From Lepas anatifera (taxonomy: Eukaryota > Arthropoda > Thecostraca > Lepadidae), in NCBI GenBank assembly GCA_034440635.1, contig JAOTON010001582.1:892001-956000 (forward strand): a stretch of 64,000 nt of DNA, given 5' to 3'. The first letter of the stretch is position 1; every line of letters begins with the position of its first letter. The translations under genes and the position numbers were made by a program. This document shows positions 38,771 through 50,492 of the stretch, piece by piece. Under the pieces are notes generated by a model. It was not told the origin of the DNA, ran no database searches, and saw only the letters and a program-made list of their open reading frames with translations.

Positions 38771-41700
38771 AGTATTATCCACTGGCTAGCATTTGCCACG
38801 GGTCCCGGTACAAACCTAGCTGGTCGCGGCAGCCCGGTGCAGGTACGTCGGGGCCAAACTCTTGTAAGAGCGATGGAGAAAAACGGGCCAGTGGCCTAGC
38901 GAAACCTTTTTCTATCTACACAAGTGAAATTCATTGCTTGGCAGACAATAATACCGTATGGTGACACCACATTTCGCCCTGTCTCTACTAACCGTGGTTT
39001 CGCTATGCTGTACGTTACGTTATTCATGAATGCTCTCCAGCTGTGGCGTCAGCTGACTGAGGTTTCAGTAGGCCTGTTATTTACCATCCTTGACTGGCGG
39101 CGAATTTGAGTGTTCTGCACGGGGCGGGCGTCCTCTGCTGCTGCCGCGTCTTTCGCCCCCGCCCCCTTCTCCTTACTTCCTTAAAAAGTTTGACTATTTC
39201 GTTAAGCAGCACACTCCTTCTACCCCTCAATTTTCCTTCTCTACATATCTGGTGAGTACTTTGTTATTTGCGTCCTTGCATTTGTTGAATTTGTGCATTT
39301 GTTGAACATGTACCTACTTGGTGTGGGTTCTGTGCATCGATGAAATCACTGGGAGAGCTGGTAATTGGTTAGAATTGGCATTGAATTCGTGGGTGATATG
39401 GAATGATAGTGACAGGAACGTCCTAGGTCTTAGATATGAGAATGGGGAAGTGTGTTTTTAGAGTTCAGTGTTGATCTTAAGCTTGAAAACTGGGTCATAG
39501 GGAGAAGTAAAGCTAGTGGGTTTGTATCAGTGCCTCCAATGCTCCCTCCTACAAGGTAAACAGCCTCTCAAAGGCTGTTTATTTTGTAACAGAGTTCAGG
39601 AGGGTCTTTCTTTGGCTTTAGGAGGGCTTCGTAGAAATTTGGATGAGGTGCTGGAACAAGCTCAGTGTTCTGATAGCTGAAATTCCCTTGCAACACATTC
39701 CTGGTTTTGTATTTGCTTGTTTACAGTTTCCATATGAACTGGGTATAAGAATTTTCCAATGACAACCATCAGTTTTGTTGCATTTCTCTCGGATCAGCGG
39801 AATGTGAATTGTGTATTCTAGGATGTAGACCACTTACATGTGTGTTGTAGTGCATTGTAGATTCACCTATTTTTTCTTTAAGAAATTGTGCTTGAATTAT
39901 ATTGAATTCTGGTTGAAGTTATGCTATAATTGTTTTAAATTGTTTCACCTCTGGGTACTTTCCTCTAAGTAGCCCTGTTCCCACACCAAATTTGAAAGGA
40001 AAAATAGGTAACTTCTTGTCTGTCCCCCATTAATTTCATCAATCTCAAAAGCCTCAGCTTCAATTTGTGTGCTTTAAAATGTGTGGCTATGAGGAAATTC
40101 AATAATGATGTTAGACTGTTGCTGGAATGATGAGGAAACAGAAGCTCAGGAAACCAAAGGAACTTTGGAAATGTCTTGGAAAAAATCAGGGAATCCTTAT
40201 TTTTTTCCACAGAGGCTATTGAGGCAAACAAAATATGTAATAAAGGATTGTTGTTTTTTTGTCAGACTGACTTGTCAGACCAAATCCCATACCTATAGAT
40301 CTCACATTCCTTAGCCTTGACATTTTTCTGCTTCTAGTTCAAATAATCCTTTTGGAAAAAAATTGCTGGCAAAAATGAAGAGATCAAATGCCCCATCTTG
40401 ATCTTTTTAAAGCTGCCTTGTATGCTCAGAATTGATAAATATGTCCTTCTAAGATCTTTGATGACATTATTGTTCATTTGGCCACAAAATGGCTATCAGC
40501 CTCCCAATTATCTGTACTAAGAGCTTTCAGATGATGTCAGGGCATATAATCTAGCTGTTTTTTTTTTAGGAGCCAAGCTAGACTGTGGCTTGATCCACTA
40601 GTTGGTACACCAGTAAAGTTGCTATGCATGGGCGTGACCCCCTAAAACCTATCCAGCAGGGTTGGTTTGGCAATAACATAGGATATTAGTTCTTAATAGT
40701 TGGTACATTGTTAAATGCAAACAAGTATTATTATGCATGAGTCTAGGAAGGAAAGGCATGAAGAAAAAACTCAGTAACCTGACCTGACTTGGTATCAAAT
40801 TTTGGCAAAAAGAAAAACTCAACTTGATCATTTAACATGTGCACAAAACAACACGTCCGTTGTAAATAGGCTTATGATTTTTTTCACTTTGACCCTATCA
40901 GACCTCCTGGACGATTCAGGGATTCAAAGAGTTGGATCAACTGAACCTTATCACACGCAGTGGAGGGGGTCCTAATGTGCCCCCCCAACCATTTTCCAGA
41001 GGTGGCTGGAGAACCGTTCACAGCCAGAATGAACGCTGCTCGGCCACATTTAAGATTATTCACGAGCGTGTTGATTGGTGAAAAATTTTGAAAATCGGTC
41101 GATAATTTTTCACTTATAGGCTTTCAAAGTTAGACCTATATTGGGAAGCCGTCGCAATCATGTGGTTGCAGTAGTTTGCCTCCGCTGTAGACCGAGTGGT
41201 GACGTAATAAAGTAATATAATCGGGCTTATATGTCATGGTCTCCCCACGTGAAGGTCAAGGGTCACAGGTCAAGGTCATCGACTCCAGTGCTACGGCCAG
41301 ATGACATTCAGTATGATTTATGTTATGCTATAACTTAAACGTTGGGGCTACTCAGTCAAGGTCAAATGTCAAAGCTTTTTTCAATGGCAAGTCTTTTCAA
41401 TGTCAGACCCGTACTTCACAGCTCAGTGACTTCTAAACTTTCAGGGAACATTGTGTGGTACCTTCCCATTATGACCTTAGTCCGCTTTTAGTGTATTCCC
41501 GGCTTTTTCCGCATAATCATGGCATTTCCCAAAAGGTATCCGGCACGACCCAAATTTGACATTTACGACCTCCTTTGACCTTCAAGATATTGATTCAATA
41601 TTGATATATTCAATGAAACTTGACACTAATGTAGATCACCATCACCCCCACACACCTCCAAACGGACGTTTTTAGCATTTCAGTTCACACTTTCAGTTGC

Positions 41701-41872
41701 CAGCGAGTCTTGCTGACTCCTGATTTTTCTGTATAAGCCTTTTGGCATACCCTGAATGATTGACCTTATTTTGAAATAACTGTAATGACGTATGTTTCCG
41801 GGGAAGGCGCACCCTCTCACGTTCGTGCCGTCGTCGCCGTCGTTACCTCCAGTTTTGGCGTGTGTGCGGCAG
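38771..41872. other. Mostly AT-rich stretch with no supported gene
   Basis: I see no recognisable coding segment. A cluster of AGGTCA half-sites at 41253-41278 and 41356-41364 is described separately. Confidence 0.35.
41253..41364 (+). promoter_or_regulatory. Cluster of nuclear-receptor half-sites
   Basis: Four AGGTCA/GGGTCA half-sites lie nearly end to end at 41253-41278, including the extended TCAAGGTCA that FTZ-F1/ERR-type receptors bind. A second TCAAGGTCA lies at 41356-41364 and further TGACCT sites lie nearby. No adjacent gene is known, so function is open; it may equally be part of an old repeat. Confidence 0.3.
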
Positions 41873-42050
41873 GTGGCGGCGCAGAGCATGTCGGAAGCCC
41901 AGGGACGCCGCCTCAGGCTATGCCTGGGCCGCGGGGTGGGTTCGGTCTCCCGCTCTGCCGACCCGGCTCTTCCCTCCCCGATGACCGACCTCGCCAACAA
42001 CCTCAGCAACACTTCCATCGCCGGGTCGCCCCAGCGACGCGCTTCCCAAA
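41873..42050 (+). CDS. Candidate internal exon, unknown protein
   Basis: A GC-rich 178-nt block inside AT-rich DNA, open in one frame, bounded by a gtgtgtgcggcag acceptor and a GTACGT donor. The frame (V-A-A-Q-S-M-S-E..., phase 0 in, phase 1 out) is Ser-rich and includes LPSPMTDLANNLSNTSIAG followed by QRRAS, which looks like a disordered phosphorylated region. I do not recognise the family. Other frames are also open, so coding is not certain. Confidence 0.3.
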
Positions 42051-43100
42051 GTACGTCACGAACTGCCGTTTCTCGACTCTTAGGTGCTAGACGTGGAATT
42101 TCTGACGGTTTTTCACCTGATGCCATCATTGTCACTGGAAATGAATATTACAGCGTCATTCCCTGACCTTTTCCCCTTTCCCGCTTTTCCAAAATGCAGT
42201 TACACCCTATACTCAGTCGATTTGCTCTTTGGATCGCGGAAATTAATTTTCTTGAAACTAGGAATGAGCGCCTAATCATATGTATGTATTTTTATAATTA
42301 GTGTGTTTAATTTCTGGAGGGACAGCTCGGCACAGTTCTCTAAAAATTACACTATTATTTTAACAATGTTAGTTGGCTCAAGCTTTTGGGCTGTATGTTT
42401 GACCTTTTGCGACCACAAAACCACCAATGATGGAGAAAGCCCCCTTTCAGAACTCGCAGAATTCGGTCGGATGCTTTTCAGTAATCTGTACGCATTTTCA
42501 AGAAAAGTTTCATTTGTGAATGAAAAACCAAACTATTTTTTCCAAAGGTAAGCGGGCTCAGGATTGTTTGAAATCGGACCGTGCACGTTTCATAGATAGT
42601 GTAATGCTACTGGCCATAACCTGATTCTTTAGATTTATGGCGTGCTATGCTGCCTGTGTCCTGACCGTTTTGTGGGTGCCGATTTTGTGGCTGACGCCTC
42701 ACCGGCATCTGCCGTGGTCCAGTGGCAGCCAGACGGGCTCCCGAAAGGAGCAGCAGTGATGCTACTTGGCTGCGGCTCTGCTGTTGCGTGCCTTCCATCA
42801 TATCAGCCTCTTCCTAATAATGCTGGCCAAAACGAAACAAGCGATCAACGGTTCCGGACCGGAAAATTTGGAGCTAGCACATTATGTCCCAAATCATGTT
42901 AATGACAGAGCTTACACTATGCCGCCACGTCACTGATAATCTGACGGTGACGGGACGTCATAATGACGTGGTGTCCCATCCCTAGTGATTGCTTTGTGAC
43001 AACACCGACGTTTTGTAGTAGTCCATATATGAAGAACCTGACTTTGAATGAGCCGTTTTTATCCCTCGGGCCTGACTTACAACTTAAATAGAAACCGCTA

Positions 43101-43420
43101 TAGGGGCGGATCCTGCCGGTTAATCTTGGGAGGGGGAGGTCGTGTCGACGAACAAACAAAAAGGTGAGTGGCGGAAACGGAGGCCGGGAGGATTAAACTG
43201 ATTCAGTAGGTACATTTTCCTCTTTTAAATATGTTCCTCGCGAAGGGACAAACACGATTAAAACAATTTGCTGACGGGCACATCCTCCCCAATTTATCAA
43301 TAATGAAACACTAGTTTACTTTGGGAGGGGCAAGGTTGGTGCCAAATAGGGTTGGCCCTGCACCTCTATTTCGCTTCGGAAGGGGGCATGGCTGGATTGT
43401 CCCCCTGGATCCGCCCCTGA
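43101..43420. mobile_element. hAT-like MITE, GGCGGATCC family, diverged
   Basis: Begins taggggcggatcctgcc and ends ccccctggatccgcccctga, so both inverted ends are visible. The interior is diverged from the other copies. Confidence 0.6.
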
Positions 43421-43524
43421 AGTGTTGGCTAGCAAAATGAAAACAGTTCTGTCGTGAGTGAGGAGAGGTCCAGATGTTTATTATGATCTTCAAGCTCGGT
43501 CGTCATCCGTGGCTGAGGACACGA

Positions 43525-46413
43525 ATATACATTAGGATGACCCCTTTTGCAACTTTTGTTTGGAAACACTGCTCCCAGGGTGTTTTCTGATGTATTTTGG
43601 GGCGCTGATTCCGAGTATTACCTCAGAATTGCAAATTTGTAAAATTTCGAGACCGCGCATGACGAATAGAAATTCTCACAAATACCAAATTTCGAGCATT
43701 TGACTGCGTAAGTCCAAAATCGGTCAGCAAAGCAGTAATGTTACCCATCTCACGGTATTTCTGATAGTTTGCAGTCATTTCAGCATTAACATCCTGGGTC
43801 AAGCTCATATATACTGTGTGCGACAGGGTTTTAAATATATCTCTTTTGTTGGCAGCACCAATCGCAGCGCCACCTGTGAAAATATTGAGAAGATAGGTAA
43901 TGCAATCTAATAGGCGTTGGATTAATGAGGAAAATAGCGAGAGTAAAATGACATTTCTGTCATCGGGGTTTCATTGTAACTGTATTCCAAAATTTACCAA
44001 ATTTCCCTCCGTGGGCAGTTGTCTATGGAGCTTTCTCTTTATAGATCAACCATTGAAAGTACGTATCTCCACTTCGAAACACCTTTCCAAAATCCTGCTG
44101 ATCTTGGAATTCGAAGGGCTCGAAGAGTGAATCAAGTGATCGTGCACATTAAATGGTGTCGAATCAGTATTTGGTAAACGCAAAAACATTCTCTCCAGTT
44201 CACTCCCGGAAACAACTGGATATTTTGCTTCGTATCTGCCCTGGGCAGCGCTACCCAGAATTGGCTGCCCTGCTGTTAAAGAAGTGGCCGCCCTGCCGAT
44301 TCGTGCCTTCGACAGCGGAACCTGCCTCTGGCGTTGATCTCACTGCACGTTGAGTGGACTGTGTGTTGTTCGGCACGCCAGTCGTTTGCCACGCTACCAA
44401 ACACTCATCTAGCTGGTTGGCATCCAGGAGTTTGGTGCGGCTCAATATCAGCTAAGGTGGCAACGTCTCGAATGTCGCTCATTTCGGTATGGCATATCGC
44501 ACTGAGGTTTATGACTGGCATTGGGAAGCGGCGGACGGACTGCTCGGCGCGGTGTCCGCGCACCTGTTTGATCAGACTGACAGCTTCTGCAATGGTTGAT
44601 TCCTTCGGGTCACCCAGCGCAGCCAAAGGGATGGTTTTTGTGCCAGTCATGTAGGAATTCCTGGTGACACTTCCCTGCACCACCTTCAGGTCACTGTCCC
44701 TAAAGATGGAGCAAGGCGTGCATCAGATCCCACTTTGATCTGATATCCAAGGTGCATAGCACATCTGCACCCAGGCGACTTCTACAACGGGAATTTAACA
44801 TGGGAAAGTAAGCATACTGGTGCTGAGGTCGCGCGCAAGCTCCTAGAATTCCTCCAGGAGCTGAGGTCAATATTGAGGGTTGTGATCGTCGGCGGAGACG
44901 GAACGAATCATGCCAGAGCCTGGCAGGTAGGATGAATGGTATTGTTGGAGCAGGCCCTTGGCCGTAGCCTCGGACGAGTGGTGTGTCTGCTTCACCAGGC
45001 AGACCTGGTGTATTGTGCTCTGTTCTGCCACCTCGACGGCATCACTACCGGACCAACAGCTTGAATAGGTCCAGTAGCCAAGGTTATCAATATACAGGTG
45101 CACCTTCTGCGAGTGAAAGGCTTCAATGTCATAAAGCATAACGGCTTCCCAACACTGCCAAAATCGTGTCACGTTTAGGTCGCATTTTCAGCTGGTGTAC
45201 GACTGTGCTGAAGCGGTACTCCCAGATGAAGTCGGTACTGTGGTCAACAGAAATCATGGCAAGATGCATCAGGCAAGGTGGCAGACAGCATTGGGCCTCA
45301 ATGCGTCGCTGTCGACGCTGGTCACCTACGTGATGTATGTGTATGTGCCATGCGTCGTAGATATCAGACCAAAGTGGGATCTGATACTCGTCCCGCTCCA
45401 TCTGGCTGAGCAGGCCAGTCGGCAACGGGGGTGTTTAGAGGCACGGTAATCTGAAGGTGGTCCAGGAAAAAAGTGCCTTCGCCTTCGTGCCTTCGCCAGA
45501 GGCAGGTTCCGCTGTCGAAGGCACGAATCGGCAGGGCGGCCACTTCTTTAACAGCAGGGCAGCCAATCCTGGGTAACGCTGCCCAGGGCAGATACGAAGC
45601 GAAATATCCAGTTGTCTCCGGGAGTGAACTGGAGAGAATGTTTTTGCCTTTATCAAATACTGACTAGACACGATTTAATGTGCACGATCACTTGATTCAG
45701 TCTTCGAGCCCTTCTGTTTCCAAGGTCAGCAGCATTTTTGAAAGGTGTTTCAAAGCGGAAATACGTGCTTTCAGTGGTCGATCTATAAAGAGAAAGCTTC
45801 GAAAGTTGAAACATGACAATGATTTGGTTTCACAAGCACTTGTTAGTTGTTGGCGCTTCCGTAAATATCGAAATAATCTGATCAGCAATTCAGACCAGCC
45901 CATTCAATTCCATAGACAACTGCCCACAGAGGCAAATGTGGTAAATTTTGGAATACAGTTACAATGATACCCCGATGACAGAAATGTCGTTTTACTCTCG
46001 CTATTCTCCTCGTTGACACCACGCCTGTTAGATTGCATTACCTATCTTCTCAATATTTCCACAGGTGGCGCTGCGATTGGTGCTGCCAACAAAGAGATAT
46101 ATTTAAAACCCTGTCGCACATAGTGTATATGAGCTTGACCCAGGATGTTTATGCTGAAATGACTGCAAACTATCAGAAGTACCGTGAGATGGGTAACATT
46201 ACTGCTTTGCTGACCGATTTTGACCTTACGCAGTCAAGTGCTCGAAATTTGGTGTTTGTGAGAATTTTCATTCGTCATGTGCGGTCTCGAACTTGTACAA
46301 ATTTGCAATTCTGAGGTCATATTCGGAATCAGCGCCCCAAAATACATTAGAAAACACCCTGGGAGCAGTGTTTTCAAACAAAAGTTGCAAAAGGGGTCAC
46401 CCTAATATACATG
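43525..46413. mobile_element. 2.9-kb inverted-repeat element with unrecognised core
   Basis: The left arm 43525-44333 and right arm 45494-46413 are reverse complements at high similarity. The right arm has about 115 bp absent from the left. Both arms carry the same reading frame segment (MSLTQDV.AEMTANYQKY..., 43623-43808 minus and 46129-46314 plus). The 1,160-bp core (44334-45493) holds broken minus-strand frames such as 45425-45129, 45172-44867 and 44683-44405. No known transposase motif or clear target duplication was seen. It could be a foldback-type transposon or two inverted copies of one element around a unique segment. Confidence 0.7.
44405..45425 (-). pseudogene. Broken reading frames in the core of the inverted-repeat element
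   Basis: Three minus-strand frames follow each other with frameshifts: one with YQIPLWSDIYDAWHIHIHHV, one with KVHLYIDNLGYWTYSSCW and one with TKTIPLAALGDPKESTIAEA. They read like real protein in composition, but I recognise no domain. A 26-bp inverted pair inside the core (44729-44754 against 45363-45388) adds internal symmetry. Stops interrupt the reading, so it is probably a dead gene. Confidence 0.35.
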
Positions 46414-46578
46414 GCGCAACAACGGGTATGATAGGGAGGAGGGGTGCACAAGGAGGGAGAGATGTTCATCTCTAAAAGGGGGGACAGGCGGAGACCCGGA
46501 ATGGCGTGGATGTGGGTTTCGGTGAGGCTGCGGTGCTGCTGTAGCCGTGCACTCGACTCGGGCACGGTGGTTCGCCAG

Positions 46579-46705
46579 CGGCACAGTGCCGGAAACCCAG
46601 CCCGGCTTCACGAGAATAAGCACCCGGCCGGCGGGTCCCAGCCGCCGATAACGCCGCCGCTCAAATTCAAACTAAGCGCGCGCTCCGTCAGCGGGCGCAG
46701 AGCCA
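46579..46705 (+). CDS. Candidate internal exon, unknown protein
   Basis: A 127-nt GC-rich block between a gttcgccag acceptor and a consensus GTGAGT donor, open in one frame: R-H-S-A-G-N-P-A-R-L..., then SQPPITPPLKFKLSARSVSG. It ends in phase 1, and the next candidate exon (50426-50492) enters in the matching phase. The peptide is basic and Ser/Pro-rich with no family I recognise. It does not join in phase to 41873-42050. Confidence 0.3.
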
Positions 46706-47208
46706 GTGAGTGCTTGGTGGAGGGATGAACTGAAAAGAAGCAGTGTGGAACCACTTTCTTCTGGAAATGCCTCTTAGCAGTTACATATACCCTTTGGAAT
46801 TTCCTCCCAGCCCCCTGGATCCGCTGATGTGTATACAGTCGCTTTTACCGCGTAGACAGGCCGACTGAGAAGGTGGGAGGGGGATTTGTGTCGTTGGATC
46901 ATGCTGTGGAATGTAACACATGTGGCTGATATATGCCACGTAATCATAATTTTCAGATCTGTCTGTGTCCTACTCTCAGCCCCAGGCCCCGGTTTCGAAA
47001 TGAATGCGAATGCTATTGAAGCCGTGGAGGCGGAAAAACAAATTGGAGAGAGGTGACGAGATATAATTGCGATGTGATCAGAAGTCTACCGCCCCGGTGA
47101 CTCCTTGTTTGCCTTGGATCCGTCGTTTCGTCCTGGCCCACGGGTCACGAAAGACGAACCCAGGAATTCCGATGCGATTTGGGATTTCACTGATCAGGGT
47201 ATTCCATT

Positions 47209-47345
47209 TCGGTCCTGAGGGGGCGCCATGTGGGCCTGGAGGGGGCGCCATTTGGGCCTGGAGGGGCGCCATTTGGGCCGGCGCATTTGGGCCTGGAGGG
47301 GGCGCCATTTGGGCCTGGAGGGGGCGCCATTTGGGTCAGAGGGGC
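47209..47345. repeat. 22-bp minisatellite ggcgccatttgggcctggag
   Basis: About six copies of a G-rich unit built around gggggcgccatttgggcct. The ggggcgcc module also occurs inside the hAT-like MITEs, suggesting origin from one. Confidence 0.85.
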
Positions 47346-47802
47346 CAATTTGACTTGTGATCAATCAGAGGGACACCAAATCGCATCGTAGAGACACCAA
47401 CGCGTTGACGTTGCAACGCTTGCATCCTGAAGTAGGAAGGGTGTGGGAAGCAGGGTTAAGGGGGGCGCTTTGTGGATGGATCGGGGGGATGCGGCCTTTT
47501 CCACCTGATCTGCCTATATCCTGAACCTAGCTGGTCATAGTAATCGAGCCGGTCGATTCCTGGGCCACCTGACACCGTGGTGCTCCGATGACGTCGCTGT
47601 GTCTGTTTCGACCGCGCTCTACACTACTGAACGCCGCTGCAGCCCTCTCGGTGACGTCAGCGTGATATGACATTTGGGGGCTGTCGGGCGCTGCGCGAAT
47701 GAACGTACCACGCCGCCAGGCTGAGAGAAAGCTGTCGACTGGGTAGGCGTGGTCTCGGAAGCCTTGGCTTGGCGCTAGTTATCGTAGCGGGGACTAATGC
47801 AT

Positions 47803-47889
47803 CCTCTGGTAGCTCAGTTGGTAGAGCGGTGGACTGTAGACGTGGAAGCGGACATCCATAGGTCGCTGGTTCAAATCCGGCACGGAGGA
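47803..47889 (+). tRNA. tRNA-Tyr (anticodon GTA) with a 14-nt intron
   Basis: A box TAGCTCAGTTGG (47810-47821), B box GGTTCAAATCC (47868-47878), anticodon GTA (47836-47838). The anticodon stem GTGGA/TCCAT closes only after removal of a 14-nt intron (47840-47853) located after position 37, the canonical site. The acceptor stem pairs six of seven positions (a G-A mismatch at 7-66), with discriminator A at 47889. A pol III TTTT terminator follows at 47893-47896. Tyr tRNA genes in animals generally carry such an intron. Confidence 0.93.
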
Positions 47890-47892
47890 GCG

Positions 47893-47896
47893 TTTT
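47893..47896 (+). terminator. RNA polymerase III terminator of tRNA-Tyr
   Basis: TTTT starts four bases after the tRNA 3' end. Confidence 0.75.
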
Positions 47897-48982
47897 GTGA
47901 TAGAATTGAGTGTCGGGGCTTAAATCAGACCATGCATATGATGAATTGAATATATTGGAAAATGTTGCATTGTGGGTGATGTTCGCCGCTGTTAGAGGCT
48001 AAGTTGTTCGGTTTTACGTCATCGTGAGTGGATACTTTTTGAGCTGATGTTAATAGCTAGGACCGCCCTGGATTTCTGGTCACCCACAGGGTTTGTATTG
48101 CCTTCTCAGTTCTCACCAGTGTTTAACACTGGTTTTGCGCCAGAGTGGCGAGTGAAAAACTCATATAGGAAAATATAGTTCGCGAATGGAAAATGCAAAA
48201 ATTATCATGTTGTAAAAATCCATTAAAACCTTTATTTAAAGTTTAAGATTTTGTTCATCAAAATAATTTATTAACATATGTACTTTTACGCGCTTGGCTC
48301 GGCATATGACATGCTATATATGCAGGGTGGTCTTGATTCGAACTTACTCCGAGGCAGGATTTGGCGCCCTGCCCTAGGCCAAGCTCATTCCCCTTACTTC
48401 GACGCCATATGACAGCAGTTTGTTCGTCGTTAAGCCCAACAATTATTGTGACAGAAGTAAAGGGAAAATTCAGCTTTCCCAGGTGTCGCTGTCTACTTAG
48501 CACCCTGGGGTTTGGAACACTGGTGCTTACCCATCCAGGACCCCTTGGATCGAGAAGAGGCCTTCAGGCCTGAATATAATGCAATTTCTTTTTATTTCAA
48601 TATTTGAATCGCCTACAGAAAACTTAATGGTGATGCCTCAGAGGAATATCCTGTTCAAAATATTTATATGCGAAAGTTATGTCCTGATATTCATGCGATT
48701 TTGTATTACTCTAAATATGACATTTTTATACAAATCTACCAGCTGGCAGTCTACAGCTCCGTCGTTTTTGGCTGACTGAATTTTCTTTTTTCCACAAATA
48801 TTGTGCGGCAAACTGATAATTTATTTATTTATTTATTTATTTCACATTCAAGGGCAATTCCATCAAACGATGGCTATTCTTCACCCCGGGTCGAGTTAAA
48901 TGAAAACAAAACGATGGAAACAAACCAAACATAACTAGACGCTCACCATTGCATGCACACACTTGTCCAGACTGTTGGTTAA
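47897..48982. other. AT-rich stretch with no supported gene
   Basis: Contains an (ATTT)n tract at about 48822-48842 followed by cacattcaagggcaattcc, which on the minus strand looks like the end of a SINE or LINE with a TAAA tail. Nothing else is seen. Confidence 0.4.
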
Positions 48983-49769
48983 AGGGAGATACGCGAAAAA
49001 TTATTATTGTGGTTTCTTGCTATTTGAAAATCCTGATAACGAAACTATCAATTATTTTTGCATCTCGGGCAAAATTTTGGGGGCCACTTACTTATTATCG
49101 AAATAGATTAACAGTTTCGATAAAACGCCCATCACTTACCCATGCCCATGCCCATCACTTACTTTTCGAAAACTATTTGAAGTTGAAAAGTAATGTTTTT
49201 TTATAATAAAAATGTCTGTTCTCCTGTATTTGTATTAGAATTAATTTTGAAAAGCTTTTAAAAACTACAAAATCAATTAGTTTGCCCTAGAAACGGAAAA
49301 AACATAATTACTCAAGTCTGCAGCTGTTTCGTACCTCGGGTCTTGAGTCATTTTCTGCTTCGGCCCCAGGTTGACAGAATTTTTGCGTCAGATAGGTCAC
49401 GTGACCCCGGTGTGAGAATTCCTTGACTTCTGATTGGTTTATTGTGATTTCTTTTAAGCCCTATATTTCTGTTTCAAAAGAGTTTTGGAATGTTGTTTTT
49501 CTCAAGTATTTTTTCTGTAGTATTATAAAGTTCTACATCACTGTTTAGGATAGATATGACCTAATTCTTAGAGAAATTGATAGCCTTAGCCGTGTGTACG
49601 TCATATACATCGATATGAGGTGTACCGGTAAAGTCGTCCAGAAATGTTGACTTTGAGAGCAATTTTAAGGCATTTGCAGGCCGAATTCGCAAAAATGAGA
49701 ATAGGACTTCTGAAACAACTTTTTGTAACCTTTTGATATAGCCAATAAATTGTTTTCGCGTATCTCCCT
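48983..49769. mobile_element. piggyBac-like MITE, family B copy 2, TTAA duplication
   Basis: The 787-bp non-coding element has inverted ends agggagatacgcgaaaa on both sides and perfect TTAA on each flank (48979-48982 and 49770-49773), as piggyBac-type transposases produce. It is inverted relative to 34366-35139. Confidence 0.88.
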
Positions 49770-49905
49770 TTAAGCATCATTCAGCTGCTGCTCCCGTAGA
49801 TACACTTTTAATCGTGTCTTAAACACAGTGATATTGGTGGCATCGCGGACATTCTTATTCTGATTAGCAACAGTCTTGGGTGTGGTATTCGCTGTGCAGT
49901 GGACT

Positions 49906-50141
49906 CATAGGCGGAACCAGAATTGCTGATCAGGGGGAGATCACATGGTCGGGCGGCGCCATCCGGAACAGGGGGCACCACTTTTGTAAGGTGAAACTTA
50001 TCAGGTGGGCGCCAAATTCTATCGTGGGGACGCCGATGCTCGCTTCCCGGAGGAGCGACATTTGATGGGTGCCATGACTATTTCAGGGGGCGCCGAGGGT
50101 CGATGAGGGCAAGTGCCCCTAACCCCCTGAACCAGTCACTG
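49906..50141 (+). mobile_element. hAT-like MITE, GGCGGATCC family
   Basis: Begins cataggcggaaccag and keeps cttatcaggtgggcgcc and tatttcagggggcgccgag. The right end ctgaaccagtcactg is diverged. No clear target duplication. Confidence 0.65.
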
Positions 50142-50425
50142 TTCTTTGCTGGTACTGTTGCACCAGCATTTCTCGCGGAACGGTGGCAGGACAGTAAAAA
50201 ATATTATGCTTCTCAACCAGTGGTCGACATCGAATCAGCTTTAAAACCTGTGGTTAATTTTGGGAGACCACAGACTGAAATGTTAATCGCTATGATATGA
50301 AGTAAATCAAAATAATCAGCTGTTGTCGAAATCATGTTCGGATGGGATATTGCACGGTGGACTGCAGCACCCGTTTTGTTGCCGGCAACACTGAATGGTG
50401 CGTGACGCGTGACTGGATGCTGCAG

Positions 50426-50492
50426 GCTCCTCGGACGAAGCAGACACCCCGACCACCTCGGCCGTCCTCGGAGGTCGGACCCGCTCGCGCAG
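50426..50492 (+). CDS. Candidate small internal exon, unknown protein
   Basis: A 67-nt block between ggatgctgcag and a GTTAGT donor. Read in the phase left by 46579-46705 it gives S-SSDEADTPTTSAVLGGRTRSR, open throughout, with no family I recognise. Phase agreement with the previous block is the main support. Confidence 0.3.
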
